A stretch of DNA of 64,000 bases from Litoditis marina (GCA_964036275.1 OZ038435.1:11819634-11883633); one strand, 5' to 3'; counted from the first letter of the stretch, positions 11,673 through 24,366 are shown. The notes: a model not told the origin generated them from the letters alone. A program made the numbers and translations.

Positions 11673-11723
11673 CTGATGAGGGCTCCCTGTTTGACATATG
11701 GATTGATAATTGCCCGAAATGTC
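11673..11723 (+). ncRNA. Hammerhead-ribozyme-like motif in PLE 3' region (unit 1)
   Basis: CTGATGA (11673-11679), a perfect 4-bp stem GGGC/GCCC enclosing a 28-base loop, then GAAA (11716-11719) followed by TGTC. The order and spacing match the hammerhead core (CUGANGA, stem II, GAAA, UH). I could not pair the flanks into a convincing stem I, and stem III would be minimal. It lies 187 bases after the RT stop, where PLE ribozymes can occur. Likely a degenerate or non-canonical form. Confidence 0.4.
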
Positions 11724-12487
11724 GAGGTAACTAAAGATTGTAATAGGCAATCTAGGAATTTGCATTTTCTCTTGCATTTTGCATTTTTGCACGCTCTTAT
11801 TTCTCCTCTATCCTATTTGTATCCAGTTGCATCATGGACTCTATAGCCGATAAATACAATAGGTTTGAATCCCGTAAAGTTTTAGATTACAAAACTTGAC
11901 ATTATTTGATTTTATTTAAACGTAATTCTATTGAACTAATGAAACTCAATACTGTCGGCATTCATATGAATGTGGCAACAGAGGAAAATAATAGGCATAC
12001 AGATCTCTGTCAATTCAGAGAAGTTCTTTTCATACATAGCAGAAAATTAGGTATACAGTATTCTGTGGTCATACATTGGGCATGCCTATTATTACGGTTT
12101 TCTTCGTAAACGTAATTGTGAAGTGTATTGTATTCTTTTGCTTTGTGTGTAGTACGCATTTTAATCATTCTTTCATTCAAATACTGGTTCAATAATCATC
12201 GACAAACACAACATAATTAGTATTAGAGAGAGAACACAATGACTGACCTAGCCCTTGGTATGTTAAGTTGTTGAAATAGTCCGACACATTTTTGCCAATA
12301 TGGTCGGTTTTCCGACTGACAATCATAATTTTTTTTGTAAGGAAGTGGTAGTGGCGAAAAAACCAAGTAATTGTAATACAATGAGAAAAAGTATGACAAA
12401 TATAAAGAAGTGGTAGGAGGAGAGGCTAAACGTTGCGTGCTCAACTCTTACTCTGCCGCTTCTTTTCATGTGATGCGTCATGTTCTT

Positions 12488-12549
12488 TTCAGCAATATTT
12501 CAACTTTCAAGAATGTTTCAACTTTCAGTAATATTTGAACCTTCAGCAA
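12488..12549. repeat. 18-bp minisatellite, about 3.4 copies (unit 1)
   Basis: Tandem TTCAGCAATATTTCAACT-like units (second TTCAAGAATGTTTCAACT, third TTCAGTAATATTTGAACC) and a partial fourth. No gene is seen between 11900 and 12660 apart from this and the TACAGTAT module at 12033. Confidence 0.7.
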
Positions 12550-12660
12550 CTGTGATTCACTCATTGCGATTTCAATTGATTAAATTACATCGAAACAACT
12601 TACTTCTTCATAGCTAGTGAATTGAATATGATCAACCACTGATTAGTTAGGAGCAAACAC

Positions 12661-12842
12661 CCAACGGAAAGGCTGGAAAGTACTGTATATCCTACTTTCC
12701 GCTGTGTACGCACAGATGTCTTTGATTCCAAAGCTTGTCGACTATATACTCTAATAGAGCAGTGATTAACGCCCTTCTACCAAACCTCTGCTCGCAGGTT
12801 CGATTCCGAGGGGAGACCGAAGTTTATAAATTCGGCACTCAC
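12661..12842 (+). repeat. tRNA-like dispersed element, member 3 (unit 1)
   Basis: Plus-strand member: CCAACGGAAAGGCTGGAAAG, TACTGTATATCCTACTTTCC, CGCTGTGTACGCACA, a degraded A-box region (TAGAGCAGTG), B box GGTTCGATTCC, and tail GTTTATAAATTCGGCACTCAC. The full element is therefore about 180 bp with the tRNA-like part near its 3' end. Confidence 0.6.
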
Positions 12843-12996
12843 TTTACCTAGTTTGTAATGTAGTTTGCTCTCCTATAAGCAAGCTTGAACGTGTAACTGA
12901 CAAATCCGAGATGTGATGTTCCAGTTATTGATGAGAATTTACAACACAATATTCTTGCATTCTTTCTGCCCGACAGTACAGTGCGGTCTGTTTCAG

Positions 12997-13152
12997 GTGC
13001 TACGGAAAGCTGCTGATTGTGTGAGTGCTCGGCAACGTGGAAGTCATTTCGACTGTCGAGATGTTCCAAAACCCAGGACTGTGGGAGAATTCGAGCAAGC
13101 AGATTCGTTTCTGACAAACATGCGGAAAATGGGAACTCCAATGATACATCAG
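12997..13152 (+). CDS. Orphan exon-like segment, unknown product (unit 1)
   Basis: A 156-bp phase 0-0 open segment between CTGTTTCAG and GTCAGA, encoding 52 residues that start VLRKAADC and end MGTPMIHQ, with KPRTVGEFEQADSF in the middle. Composition and splice borders look like a real exon, but I do not recognise a family. It cannot splice in frame to the first visible ABCG exon at 16870, which needs one carried base. It is probably a fragment of another gene trapped next to the satellite, or an exon with unseen partners. Confidence 0.4.
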
Positions 13153-13361
13153 GTCAGAAAACACAAAATCATTACTGAGTACTGTGTTTACACTATTTTC
13201 ATTGTTTGGTTAGAGTTTAACTGCTGTACTGTAAATTATACTGCTCGTTAGTTAAGGGCTAAGAATAGTTTGTTTTGTTTAACACTTCACATGTAAGACT
13301 TATGAAACTCTCTCTTCTTTTGAGAAAGAAACAACCTCAACCGCGTTCAATTACGCTTTTC

Positions 13362-16349
13362 TGTTAAATATGACGTAACAGTCAATGTTGAAAATCTCAC
13401 GTGATTTAGTGACCTTTTATTGACCCTAGTTGTTTTTCGTTCTACAGAACGAACTAAGTAGTGGTTTAAGATAAGTTAGGGTATTGTTACTGTTCAGTAT
13501 GATGTAAAATGTTCACATTGCGATTTTCACGTAAGTTACTGACGTTCAATTGACTTCAGCATGTCTTCGTTCCACAGAACGAAGGGTTCGGAAATTGAAT
13601 GTTCAGCGGACTGAGTAGTGGTTCAAGATAAGTTAGGGTATTGTTACTGTTCAGTATGATGTAAAAACGTCACATTGCGATTTTCACGTAAGTTACTGAC
13701 GTTCAATTGACTTCAGCATGTCTTCGTTCCACAGAACGAAGGGTTCGGAAATTGAATGTTCAGCGGACTGAGTAGTGGTTCAAGATAAGTTAGGGTATTG
13801 TTACTGTTCAGTATGATGTAAAATGTTCACATTGCAATTTTCACGTGAGTTACTGACGTTTAATTGACCTCAGCATGTCTTCGTTCCACAGAACGAAGGG
13901 TTCGGAAATTGAATGTTCAGCGGACTGAGTAGTGGTTCAAGATAAGTTAGGGTATTGTTACTGTTCAGTATGATGTAAAATGTTCACATTGCGATTTTCA
14001 CGTGAGTTACTGACGTTTAATTGACCTCAGCATGTCTTCGTTCCACAGAACGAAGGGTTCGGAAATTGAATGTTCAGCGGACTGAGTAGTGGTTCAAGAT
14101 AAGTTAGGGTATTGTTACTGTTCAGTATGATGTAAAAACGTCACATTGAGATTTTCACGTAAGTTACTGACGTTTAATTGACCTCAGCATGTCTTCGTTC
14201 CACAGAACGAAGGGTTCGGAAATTGAATGTTCAGCGGACTGAGTAGTGGTTCAAGATAAGTTAGGGTATTGTTACTGTTCAGTATGATGTAAAATGTTCA
14301 CATTGCGATTTTCACGTGAGTTACTGACGTTTAATTGACCTCAGCATGTCTTCGTTCCACAGAACGAAGGGTTCGGAAATTGAATGTTCAGCGGACTGAG
14401 TAGTGGTTCAAGATAAGTTAGGGTATTGTTACTGTTCAGTATGATGTAAAATGTTCACATTGCAATTTTCACGTGAGTTACTGACGTTTAATTGACCTCA
14501 GCATGTCTTCGTTCCACAGAACGAAGGGTTCGGAAATTGAATGTTCAGCGGACTGAGTAGTGGTTCAAGATAAGTTAGGGTATTGTTACTGTTCAGTATG
14601 ATGTAAAATGTTCACATTGCGATTTTCACGTGAGTTACTGACGTTTAATTGACCTCAGCATGTCTTCGTTCCACAGAACGAAGGGTTCGGAAATTGAATG
14701 TTCAGCGGACTGAGTAGTGGTTCAAGATAAGTTAGGGTATTGTTACTGTTCAGTATGATGTAAAAACGTCACATTGAGATTTTCACGTAAGTTACTGACG
14801 TTTAATTGACCTCAGCATGTCTTCGTTCCACAGAACGAAGGGTTCGGAAATTGAATGTTCAGCGGACTGAGTAGTAGTTTAAGATAAGTTAGGGTATTCT
14901 TACTGTTCAGTAGGATGTAAAAACGTCACATTGCGATTTTCACGTAAGTTACTGACGTTCAATTGACCTCAGCATGTCTTCGTTCCACAGAACGAAGGGT
15001 TCGGAAATTGAATGTTCAGCGGACTGAGTAGTGGTTCAAGATAAGTTAGGGTATTGTTACTGTTTAGTATGATGTGAAAAGGTCACATTGCGATTTTCAC
15101 GTAAGTTACTGACGTTTAATTGACCTCAGCATGTCTTCGTTCCACAGAACGAAGGGTTCGGAAATTGAATGTTCAGCGGACTGAGTAGTGGTTCAAGATA
15201 AGTTAGGGTATTGTTACTGTTTAGTATGATGTGAAAAGGTCACATTGCGATTTTCACGTAAGTTACTGACGTTTAATTGACCTCAGCATGTCTTCGTTCC
15301 ACAGAACGAAGGGTTCGGAAATTGAATGTTCTGCGGACTGAGTAGTGGTTTAAGATGAGTTAGGGTATTGTTACTGTTCAGTATGATGTAAAATGTTCAC
15401 ATTGCGATTTTCACGTGAGTTACTGACGTTTAATTGACCTCAGCATGTCTTCGTTCCACAGAACGATGGGTTCGGAAATTAAATGTCCAGCGGACTAATT
15501 AGTGGTTTGAACCAAGTTAGGGTATTGTTACTGTTCAGTAGGATGTGAAAAGGTCACATCGCGATTTTCACGTAAGTTACTGACGTTCAATTGACCTCAG
15601 CATGTCTTCGTTCCACAGAACGAAGGGTTCGGAAATTAAATGTCCAGCGGACTGAGTAGTGGTTTAAGATAAGTTAGGGTATTGTTACTGTTCAGTAGGA
15701 TGTGAAAAGGTCACATTGCGATTTTCACGTAAGTTACTGACGTTCAATTGACCTCAGCATGTCTTCGTTCCACAGAACGAAGGGTTCGGAAATTAAATGT
15801 CCAGCGGACTAATTTGTGGTTTGAACCAAGTTAGGGTATTGTTACTGTTCAGTAGGATGTGAAAAGGTCACATCGCAATTTTCACGTAAGTTACTGACGT
15901 TCAATTGACCTCAGCATGTCTTCGTTCCACAGAACGAAGGGTTCGGAAATTAAATGTCCAGCGGACTAATTAGTGGTTTGAACCAAGTTAGGGTATTGTT
16001 ACTGTTCAGTAGGATGTGAAAAGGTCACATCGCGATTTTCACGTAAGTTACTGACGTTCAATTGACCTCAGCATGTCTTCGTTCCACAAAACGAAGGGTT
16101 CGGAAATTAAATGTCCAGCGGACTAATTAGTGGTTTGAACCAAGTTAGGGTATTGTTACTGTTCAGTAGGATGTGAAAAGGTCACATCGCGATTTTCACG
16201 TAAGTTACTGACGTTCAATTGACCTCAGCATGTCTTCGTTCCACAGAACGAAGGGTTCGGAAATTGAATGTTCAGCGGACTGAGTAGTGGTTTAAGATAA
16301 GTTAGGGTATTGTTACTGTTCAGTAGGATGTGAAAAGGTCACATCGCGA
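13362..16349. repeat. 157-bp satellite array, about 18.5 monomers (unit 1)
   Basis: The marker CTTCGTTCC recurs at 13565, 13722, 13879, 14036 and so on to 16234, exactly every 157 bases. Each monomer contains CTTCGTTC-CACA-GAACGAAG, 8-base perfect arms around a 4-base loop. Diagnostic variants (for example GATGTAAAATGTTC, GATGTAAAAACG, GGATGTGAAAAGG) define ordered monomer types. The left edge (13362-13454) is an old diverged monomer lacking about 30 bases after the palindrome. The right edge stops mid-monomer at CATCGCGA. One monomer has GAACGATG and one CACAAAACG in the palindrome. Confidence 0.97.
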
Positions 16350-16869
16350 ATGTAAGTAATTGCAATCTGCAATGTAAGTAATTTTTGAAAGATAAAAAAA
16401 GTCATTAATTCTGTTTTGAAATGAAAGTTTATACCTTACGTACAGGAAGTTCAAAAAACCACATTATAACGGAGCAAAATAGAAGCCAACAGGATTTGGG
16501 TTACTGTAATGCAGCAATCTTTAATCTATCACTGCTTTGTAGTTTTCATGATATTTAGAAATCTTTTGTCAAAGATTTCATATTGGTAATTTTGGCCACG
16601 TTTTGAATATGGTTTCGTAATTTTATGGACATTTTGAAAATTTTGTACGTAGGTGAACTCGGTGGTGTATGTACGTGCGCGTGGTCGCGCCGCATTCTCG
16701 AGAACACGGAGCAAGACAAGAATTTGACACCTATATGAAAGCTTTTGGTTTTTCAATGTGAACAGTATCGACAGCTTAAACCTCCAAATTAAAGAGGAAC
16801 GGTCCCTTTAATGCTCTTTAATTTATGTCGCGTTCATTGTTGCGAAGATTTTTTTCACTTTACTTCCAG

Positions 16870-19800
16870 ATACTGAACACTCTGATAAAGGCGACCGTTC
16901 GCGCACTTCCTCAGATTTGGTGAGAACTTTTTGACTATTTCTCTCTCTGAAATTTTCAAAGGAAACAGTGAGCTTTCCTGGCTCTATGTTTCGTCGAACA
17001 TAAATTGATTTCTTTAAATGCCAACTTGAAATCGAGTCCCTACATAGCGTGAAAAAGTAGCAACAACTAAATCTTCATCAACTGAATTTCACACAGATAG
17101 AGAATGAATAAGATTTCACGATAATAAATCGTAATCACGTACTGTAACAAAGTTCGACTGCCGCTTAGAAATTTTTTGAAAACATTACCATAATGAAAAC
17201 CCGCCCCGCCCGGAAATCTTCTTGGCACTTTGCCGAGATCTCAATGAGAATGGTCTTTTGAACCTTTCTACTGAATATTGGTCTGCTTATTTGTTTCAGG
17301 ACGAAGAAATGAGCACGCCTTCGATGTTTCTGTCATGGCACAACCTCAATGCATACGTGGGTCACTTCTTTTCAACTTGTAGAAGCCGCTAGTATTCCTT
17401 GCAGTGTTAGTTCTCAGAGTGGAACTTGAAGTCTAAAATTTTGCATAATGTAACGAACGTCATCTTGTTTTACTGTAATTTCTGTCCGATCTTTTACTGA
17501 CTGAGATATTTTTTTGTAGACTGTTGAGAAAATTTCATCGCGCCGAGACTCGGATTTGGAGGCCAATTCAGAAAAACCGAAGAAGAAGGTTTTGAATAAC
17601 GGTAAATATTAATGTTGGTTATGGTTACAAACATTAGAACAAACAGACGGTAAGTCTTTGAACGACAAAATTCAAAAAGCTCTAGAAAAATTTATAGTTT
17701 TGTTGTTCAAGTTGACCCGTCCATCGCCAACCATTCTTACCAGTTTTAACGTGGACACACTCCTCTTATTTTCTCACCGTGTCCCACTTTTTGTTTCAAC
17801 GATTTATTCACACAAAAACACCTAATATAGTTGTCATTTTATATACAACCGGTACAATAATAGAATAATAACCGTTCCAGTATTCGGAACGGCCAGACCG
17901 GGCGAGGTGCTGGCCATAATGGGTTCGAGTGGAGCCGGGAAAACATCGTTGCTCAACACTCTGACACAGCGAAATACGGGAACTTTGGAAGTAGAGGGCA
18001 GTATTCAGGTAGCTGAATTTTCACTAATGGTGTAATATACTTGAATTGAACAGTTTGCCATGTGCTTTCGAAACTCGCTGATGATTATATTTGTGAACAT
18101 ATACTTTCTATGGTGCAATTTTTAAAGAAAAACGAATGAAAACATTTTTATCGAGATGAATGTTTTGAGTGAAAAGAACAAGTTTCGAAAGTCCGAACAA
18201 TTTCATGTTCTTGTACAATCTACACTACTTTCCAGGTCAACGGAAAACTAGCGGACAGTGATTACATGAAGAGAGTGGCAGCCTACGTGCAACAGGATGA
18301 CATGTTTTTCGGATCTCTAACAGTGGAGGAACACCTTCTGTTCTGTGTGAGTTCAGTATGTAAATAAATACAGGTTCTGTCAAACGGTTGTGGACAGCGT
18401 GCGGTCAAGTTGGTAGGTGATGAGGTGTGGCGAGTGGCGAGCGGCCAGCTCCTCTGCGTATCTTTGATCTACACACTCTCCAAATAATCCCTGCTGGCAA
18501 CGTCTGCTGGCAAATAATCAGCAACCGCTCGCCCCGCTTTGCTCAATCCATTGAGCCCTTTGAACTATTTTTCTCGGTAATCTCACTTCATTGGCTACGA
18601 AGCTATGATTCGCGAACTCAGTAGAAGTCTCAATGATAGGATATAAATTCATACACAATGAACGGAAAACAAGGGATTGTAGGAAAAGTATTTGGCAATT
18701 TACCCGAACGATTAAAATAATACTTATTTCGAAATCTGTGTGGTCTCAACCTTCACGTTTCCTTTTTAGGCTCGATTGCGAATGAGCGACAAATTCTCGA
18801 GAGAAGCACAGGAACTACGAGTACAGAAGATAATGACAGAGGTATGTAAGTGATGCATTTTCGTGTCTTGTCGGAATCGAACCTGCGAGCAAATGATTCG
18901 TAGCTGAGCGCTTACCACTACGCTACGAGTATATAGCCGTTAATTTTTGGAATCGAAGAAATGTGTCCGCACACAGCGAAAATTGAGATAGACAGTACCC
19001 TCCTGCCTTCCCGTTGGAAACGACTATCCGCACTTCCTATTCAGTCCAATTCATTTGTACGTTCACTCGAACATAAAGCATCCTTTCACGAAAAAGTTTC
19101 TAGCGTCTTTAAAGGAAACGTATGCAAAAACCATGTTTGCAAGTGACGTTCCACAATGGGCTATGTGTTAAGAGTTCGGTTACTTCCGCAAAATGTCCCA
19201 ATTTCCTTGGCTTGGTTAACTCGATTTAGTTTCTGGACGGTATCAGCTGCACTGGTTGCAAAAAATGATTTAGACGAATTGTCTTGACATTTCAGTTATG
19301 AGCTATGATAAATGAATAGAGAGAAAGGTTTTCTTCCACAACCTCCGCGATAATTTCGGCCACCTCCCCCCCCCGCAATGGTTTTAACAAAAAACTATTG
19401 ATGGAGGGGGTAAAAGTTAAATGTGTGGACGCGTAGGGGCTGAAGTTGAATTGAGTCGACATTGTACAAGCACTTCCACTTGCGTAAGTGGAGTAGAGGG
19501 GTGACCGTGAAATGTTACCTGAAAACGGTTGTGCAGTTCAGAATAAAGTCCATTCCAGTTGGGGCTACGTGACGTGGCTAGTTCCCCAATAGGAACCGCA
19601 ATGAGACGAGGCATCTCGGGGGGACAGAGGAAACGATTGGCGGTTGCTTCGGAGGTATAGTTCACACCATTCCAACTGAGACTCTTACAGTAACCATACA
19701 AACCCTCCCAAAGCTGTTGTGGAGCTGAACATTTAGTTCATCAAAAATCCTTCCGTATATTTACTGTACCTGAGAACGAGAAGGAGGTGCGAAAATTGTT

Positions 19801-22800
19801 GATTTTTTCGATCATGATTAAGTGAGAAAAACGGCTTGGAAGTTTCGTAATCCTACTGTAGGAGTCTCAGTAGGAATGAAAAAGACTATATAGTCGAATT
19901 TAGTTGAACGTAGATTCTGCATTTCATGATAATATCATAGTGATTTGTCTTTGGTAACACCATATTTTCGAATGGTGCGATGGTATTGATATGAGTCTTC
20001 TAGTTGAATCGTTGGCGGGATTTTGACATCAACTTGTGGCTCTAGAACTCAACTAATCATACTACTATACTGTGAACGTAGTGAGGAACATCGGTTTCTT
20101 GACAAATGCTCCCCGTCCTCATTCTGTCAGTCTCGCAGAAACGTATGGAACACATTCAGGTTTTGGTCAAGATATCATCCTGAACTAACATGTTCGTGTT
20201 TTAGATCTTGACTTCTCCGCCAATTTTGTTGTGCGATGAGCCGACATCGGGACTCGATTCATTTCTCGCGTTCCAAGTTGTATCGGTTGGTATTTCAGTC
20301 CCATCATTCCATTTATATTATTTATGTTGCAGTTTTGTTTCCTTTGTGAATCTTATTAGTCTACCTCGTGAACTAAATCTCACTCATTATATGTTCATGA
20401 GTTTCTCATGAGAAAGATTAGATAAATATTAGATGAAAGGTTTTTGGTTCATGTGTTCCGGGTTTTAATACAAATTAACAGAGGTAAACAGCCTACTGAA
20501 ATATTTGTTGCAAGGAATTCTAAGGAACTTTTGGCAAAACATATCGATTGCCGTTTAAGGTTCTGAGAAAGTTAGCCAAACGAAAAGAAATGACCGTCGT
20601 TCTCACCATTCACCAACCGTCCAGTCAAGTGTTCGAGCTGTTCGACAGGTTTGTATCGACGTCAATTCGTCAAACTATGGTACAATAAATTGTCAAGGTA
20701 ACACGTAAGGTGAACACACTTGCTGATGTTTTTGTCGTGCTCAATTTCTAGTTCAAACCTCTAACTCTACATTTGTATTTGTAAATGTGGCATGTATCGG
20801 CAATCAAACTACAACCCCTCTTGATTTTCACATCATCTCCAGAATCTACCTGATGGCGGAGGGTCGTGTGGCCTTCTGTGGTTCGCAGTCGGAGGCTTCT
20901 TCCATGTTTGACGTCATCGGATCCCCCCTTCCCACCAATTTCAACCCCGCCGACCACTACATTTCCACACTTGCCGTCAAGGAATCGAGCTCAAAGACAG
21001 AAACCGACGGAATCATGGTCAGTTTTACAAAATCGGTCACGACAGTAGGAAACGTATAGGAAACGTAAACTTCTCAATAGAAGCGCAAGCGACCCTCTGA
21101 AGGATAATCAGATGTCAGAAGTCAGAAGTATACAGATTAAGTTCAGTTCTATTGTGTTTGATCTCGATGAATTTGGTATTTTTTTCATGTGCATAAAGAT
21201 TAGACTAAAACTCCCAAGCTGCGTTTCTCGAGTTTTCTATCAATCAAAAGTTTTCTAAAACGATAAATCCTGATAGGATTTGTTTCTCTCAGTGTTTTGT
21301 TTACGAGTTGTATACATTCGACGGTTCGTTGTTCGTTTTAACAAACAGAACGTTTTAATAAAGTTAAAGTTACGTTATCAACATTTTCCAGGCGATTTGC
21401 GACTATTTCGAGGAAAGTTTTCTGGGAAAAGAGATGGCGAGAGATAGTCTCGCAGGAGAGTACAGACAGTCAGACAGTTCTTTAAAAAGTGGGAAGATGA
21501 AGGAAAATGGAGGCAATGCATTGGATAAATATCATGTATCGTGAGTTGGATATAGTGGGTGTCAAATTTATAAAGTTCTGCCTCTCGCCGGAATCGAACC
21601 TGCGAGCAAAAGTTCTGTGGCCAGACTGTAACCACTTCGCTACAAGAGCCGAAAGCCGAAAAATGCGGGAATCGGAGACATTTGTCCGTACCCAGCGGAA
21701 AGTGAGATATACAGTACTCTGCCGCCTTTCTGTTGGCGACGACTATACATCAAAAACACGACCATATTAAACACTTTGAAACTACACACCAGAGTGTGTA
21801 GTTTGAACTCCAGACGCGGCATAATTTTTGAATTATGACAGAAAAAGGAACGAGGTCAGACGGAAAACATCTGAATAGAGAAAACCTCACCTTTTCCGTT
21901 TGCTTTGAGAAAATCAATGATGAAAATTGAAATGAAACTCACGGGTAATGGTCCGCAGTTCGCTAAGGTAGAACTCCGTTCTCATTTCGCAACAATCGAT
22001 ACCAAGATGAAAAACATAATTTTTCTTCGAATCCGAAGAGTTAATTTGATTACAGATGGCTGACGCAACTTCAAGTCTTGGCGTTTCGGAATTTTCTGGT
22101 GTCGTTACGCGATCCTCTACTGATCAATATACACATCTGTCAGGCAGTGGTCTGTAGTTTTTATTCGGATATTGAACTTGTAAACAAGAAATTTGTAAAG
22201 AATAGTTTGAATGCGAAAAAAACTGCGATTGAAACGAGTTTTGTATTTCTCGATTTGAAAATTGTTTCATAGGTCAATCTCTGGTTAGCGTAGTGTCCTA
22301 AATGATTTTTGCATACGAGCACTGTTTTGTTGTTCAAATATGTTTTTTTGACATTGATAAAGAAAACCTAACTGATCATAATGTTGGGAGTTCACCAAGG
22401 CGTTTTTGTTTTGAGAGTTCATGGATTCGTATCGTTCACACATTGTTTTACATGCAAAAATTTATAACAAAAGCATCATTTTCTTTTTTATTTTTTTATT
22501 ATAACATGAAATTTCCAAAAAATAAAGATATTTCCAGTTTTCTGCTGCAATCTGTGGTTTCATACTGTCAGGGAATTCCGTGGCCCAGGATAACATATTG
22601 AACATCAACGGAATGCTCTATCAGATGGTTTTTCAATTGTCATATCTTATGCCATTTGAAGCGATCTACGTACGTTTCATTGTTGTTCTTTGATGTTTGT
22701 GTTTACTTTTTGTGTCTATCGATTTTTTGAACACGTTAGCATCTTTGTACTTTCTTGACTCTCTTTCGGCTTTTTCAAAGACAGGACACTACTTGACTAT

Positions 22801-24366
22801 CATCTACCAAAGTTGAAAGAAGTTAGAAAAATAGAGATTGTGTGAATGAAACAACCGAAGGTTTAACCAAGTATTTGCATAAACAAGATTCAACATTTAT
22901 AACCACATTTATACTCTCACTCCTCTCAGGTTTGTATAGAAGAGTTTCCGTTGTACCACCGAGAGCACAGTTCCAACCTATATCGCGTCAGCTCATATTT
23001 TATGGCCAAGAACTTATCGGAGGTTAGAACAACTGTTGGTTCGAATGAAGCTTGGGTGTTAGATGACAATAACACAATAGTGGCCGTAACTACGAAAGTC
23101 GCTGTAGGTAACCACAAAAGTTGTTGAACCCCCTGTCCAAAATACTCGAACTGTTCTGATCTCATGTTTGTTACCAGAGAGGAAATCTGACATTTTCGAG
23201 AATGAGTACTCTATCTATCATACTGTAGGAGGCCGTGTTGGAATGGAAAGAGCTAGATGATTTGCTCTTCCCAAAGCAATTCTTTACACAATGTTCCCCC
23301 GCACTGTTCTTAGTTTGATAGCGTTGTTTTTTCGGATGAATATCAGATTTCAGTGCAGTGTGTCGGGAACAAACTACTACGAATATTTGGTCGCTCTCCG
23401 AATATATCTGTTTTCAGATCCCGTTTTCCGTCCTGACGGCCACAATATTCTCGGTCATAGTGTATCTTCTATCGGCCGTCCACCCACTATCCTCCACTTT
23501 CCTTCTGTTCATTTTTGTGGCGATTCTGGTACAAACATTCGTCATTTCACTAGGTAAAGTATTTCATGGTCAACAACGACAGCGAACAACCCATTTACCT
23601 TCTTTCGTGGCTATCAAACTCAGATTTACCTCAAATTTGCTTTTTGCAGATTTGCTCAGAGCTGGAAAGAGAAACCTTACTCGAACTTGTTTATAATAGG
23701 AGGCCACTTAAGTTAGAAAGTTTTAGTCCGAGTTTTCAAATCTACTTTTTCTGTCATTTCTTGCTTAATCGTTTTCAGCATACGCGAGTAGTTCCCTGTT
23801 CAGTTCCGCCATGACAGCCATCTACGTAATGAAGTTCTGGATACTTTCCGCGGAGGGAGTCGGCGGTCAGTGAAAAATCAATACTTTGTTGTAGTTTGAT
23901 GTCGGCACACGCTTGTTCACTAATCCATACCAAACGCGACGGGATCGAATTAGAGCCAATGCAATTGGAAACCACAAACACCGCTTGAAGCAGGACGATT
24001 ATGTGGACCATTCCCGAGACATCGGTCCTTTAAACTGCAATTGAAAAATGTATTGCAGTTAGGGACTCTAGGGACTGAAACGTTGGGAGTGGTTCACTTA
24101 ATCGTCGTTCTTTCAGCTTGCTTTGAAAGTCGCAAACCTCCTGGAAATACTGTCAACTTATAGTGATTGTTCTTCTTCGCACGTGGATTCCTATAGGGTA
24201 TAGCCCCACATTCTGTGATTTCAGGATTTCACCCAGCATTTGAAAAAGTTGATTGCATTGCAAGTTGACACAAACCCTAACACACTCAAAATACTATGAT
24301 TATCGATTAACAGTTGTATTAATTTCAGGTCTGTTCATCAATGTGGCTGATGTGCCCATTTATTAA
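16870..24366 (+). CDS. ABCG half-transporter, copy B, continuous spliced frame, C-terminally short
   Basis: Exons read at 16870-16919, 17300-17356, 17520-17601, 17881-18008, 18236-18346, 18770-18841, 19559-19654, 20205-20285, 20560-20648, 20843-21017, 21392-21540, 22056-22149, 22538-22669, 22930-23022, 23418-23553, 23779-23865 and 24329-24366. The phases chain without a break to give about 556 residues. Order: N-terminal tail with SWHNLNAY, Walker [10 protein letters not shown] (17920-17946), Q-loop QQDDMF, signature ISGGQRKRL, Walker B LLCDEP, D-loop SGLDS, H-loop TIHQP, then about five membrane segments. TAA at 24364-24366 follows DVPIY, so roughly 100 residues of a usual ABCG C terminus are absent. 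The first visible exon needs one base from an upstream exon. ATG at 16421-16439 (six codons plus one base, then GTACAG) would fit the phase but is weak. The exon 23779-23865 has a Glu and no Pro where paralog D has a hydrophobic run, perhaps relaxed constraint. The gene spans the boundary of units 1 and 2. Confidence 0.85.
18867..19017 (-). repeat. tRNA-like dispersed element, member 1 (unit 2)
   Basis: Copy of 523-673 in the intron after exon 18770-18841 of ABCG copy B; the A-box and B-box cores are unchanged. Confidence 0.6.
21555..21736 (-). repeat. tRNA-like dispersed element, member 2 (unit 2)
   Basis: Copy of 3211-3392, in the intron after exon 21392-21540. Confidence 0.6.

Larger units (their letters stand above)
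8500..11900 (+). mobile_element. Penelope-like retroelement, Naiad-type, decayed (unit 1)
   Basis: A plus-strand retroelement whose coding frame runs GIY-YIG endonuclease, CxC-containing linker, then reverse transcriptase. This is the permuted order described for Naiad/Chlamys PLEs; canonical PLEs carry the endonuclease after the RT. Outer limits are approximate: I found no clear pseudo-LTR or target-site duplication. Bases 8041-8500 hold nothing recognisable. The 3' untranslated part (11487-11900) has a hammerhead-like motif and a small AAGTTTT/AAAACTT hairpin at 11877-11897. TACAGTATAC-type repeats lie on both sides. The same breaks occur in all three units, so insertion and decay predate the triplication. 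Confidence 0.75.
1..18344 (+). repeat. 18,344-bp tandem unit, copy 1
   Basis: First of three direct copies of one 18,344-bp unit. The first bases of the window (GTGTGAGTTCAG) recur at 18345 and 36689, and each exon, retroelement frame and satellite edge recurs at the same offset. I noticed three differences from copies 2 and 3 outside the satellite: 731 G versus A, 2448 T versus A, and 3193 C versus T. The phase chosen for the unit is arbitrary because the window starts two bases before an exon end. Confidence 0.97.

Noticed and set aside
12997..16919. Orphan exon 12997-13152 as first exon of the ABCG gene
   Set aside because: It ends in phase 0, while exon 16870-16919 needs one carried base; joining them gives an early stop in the next exon.
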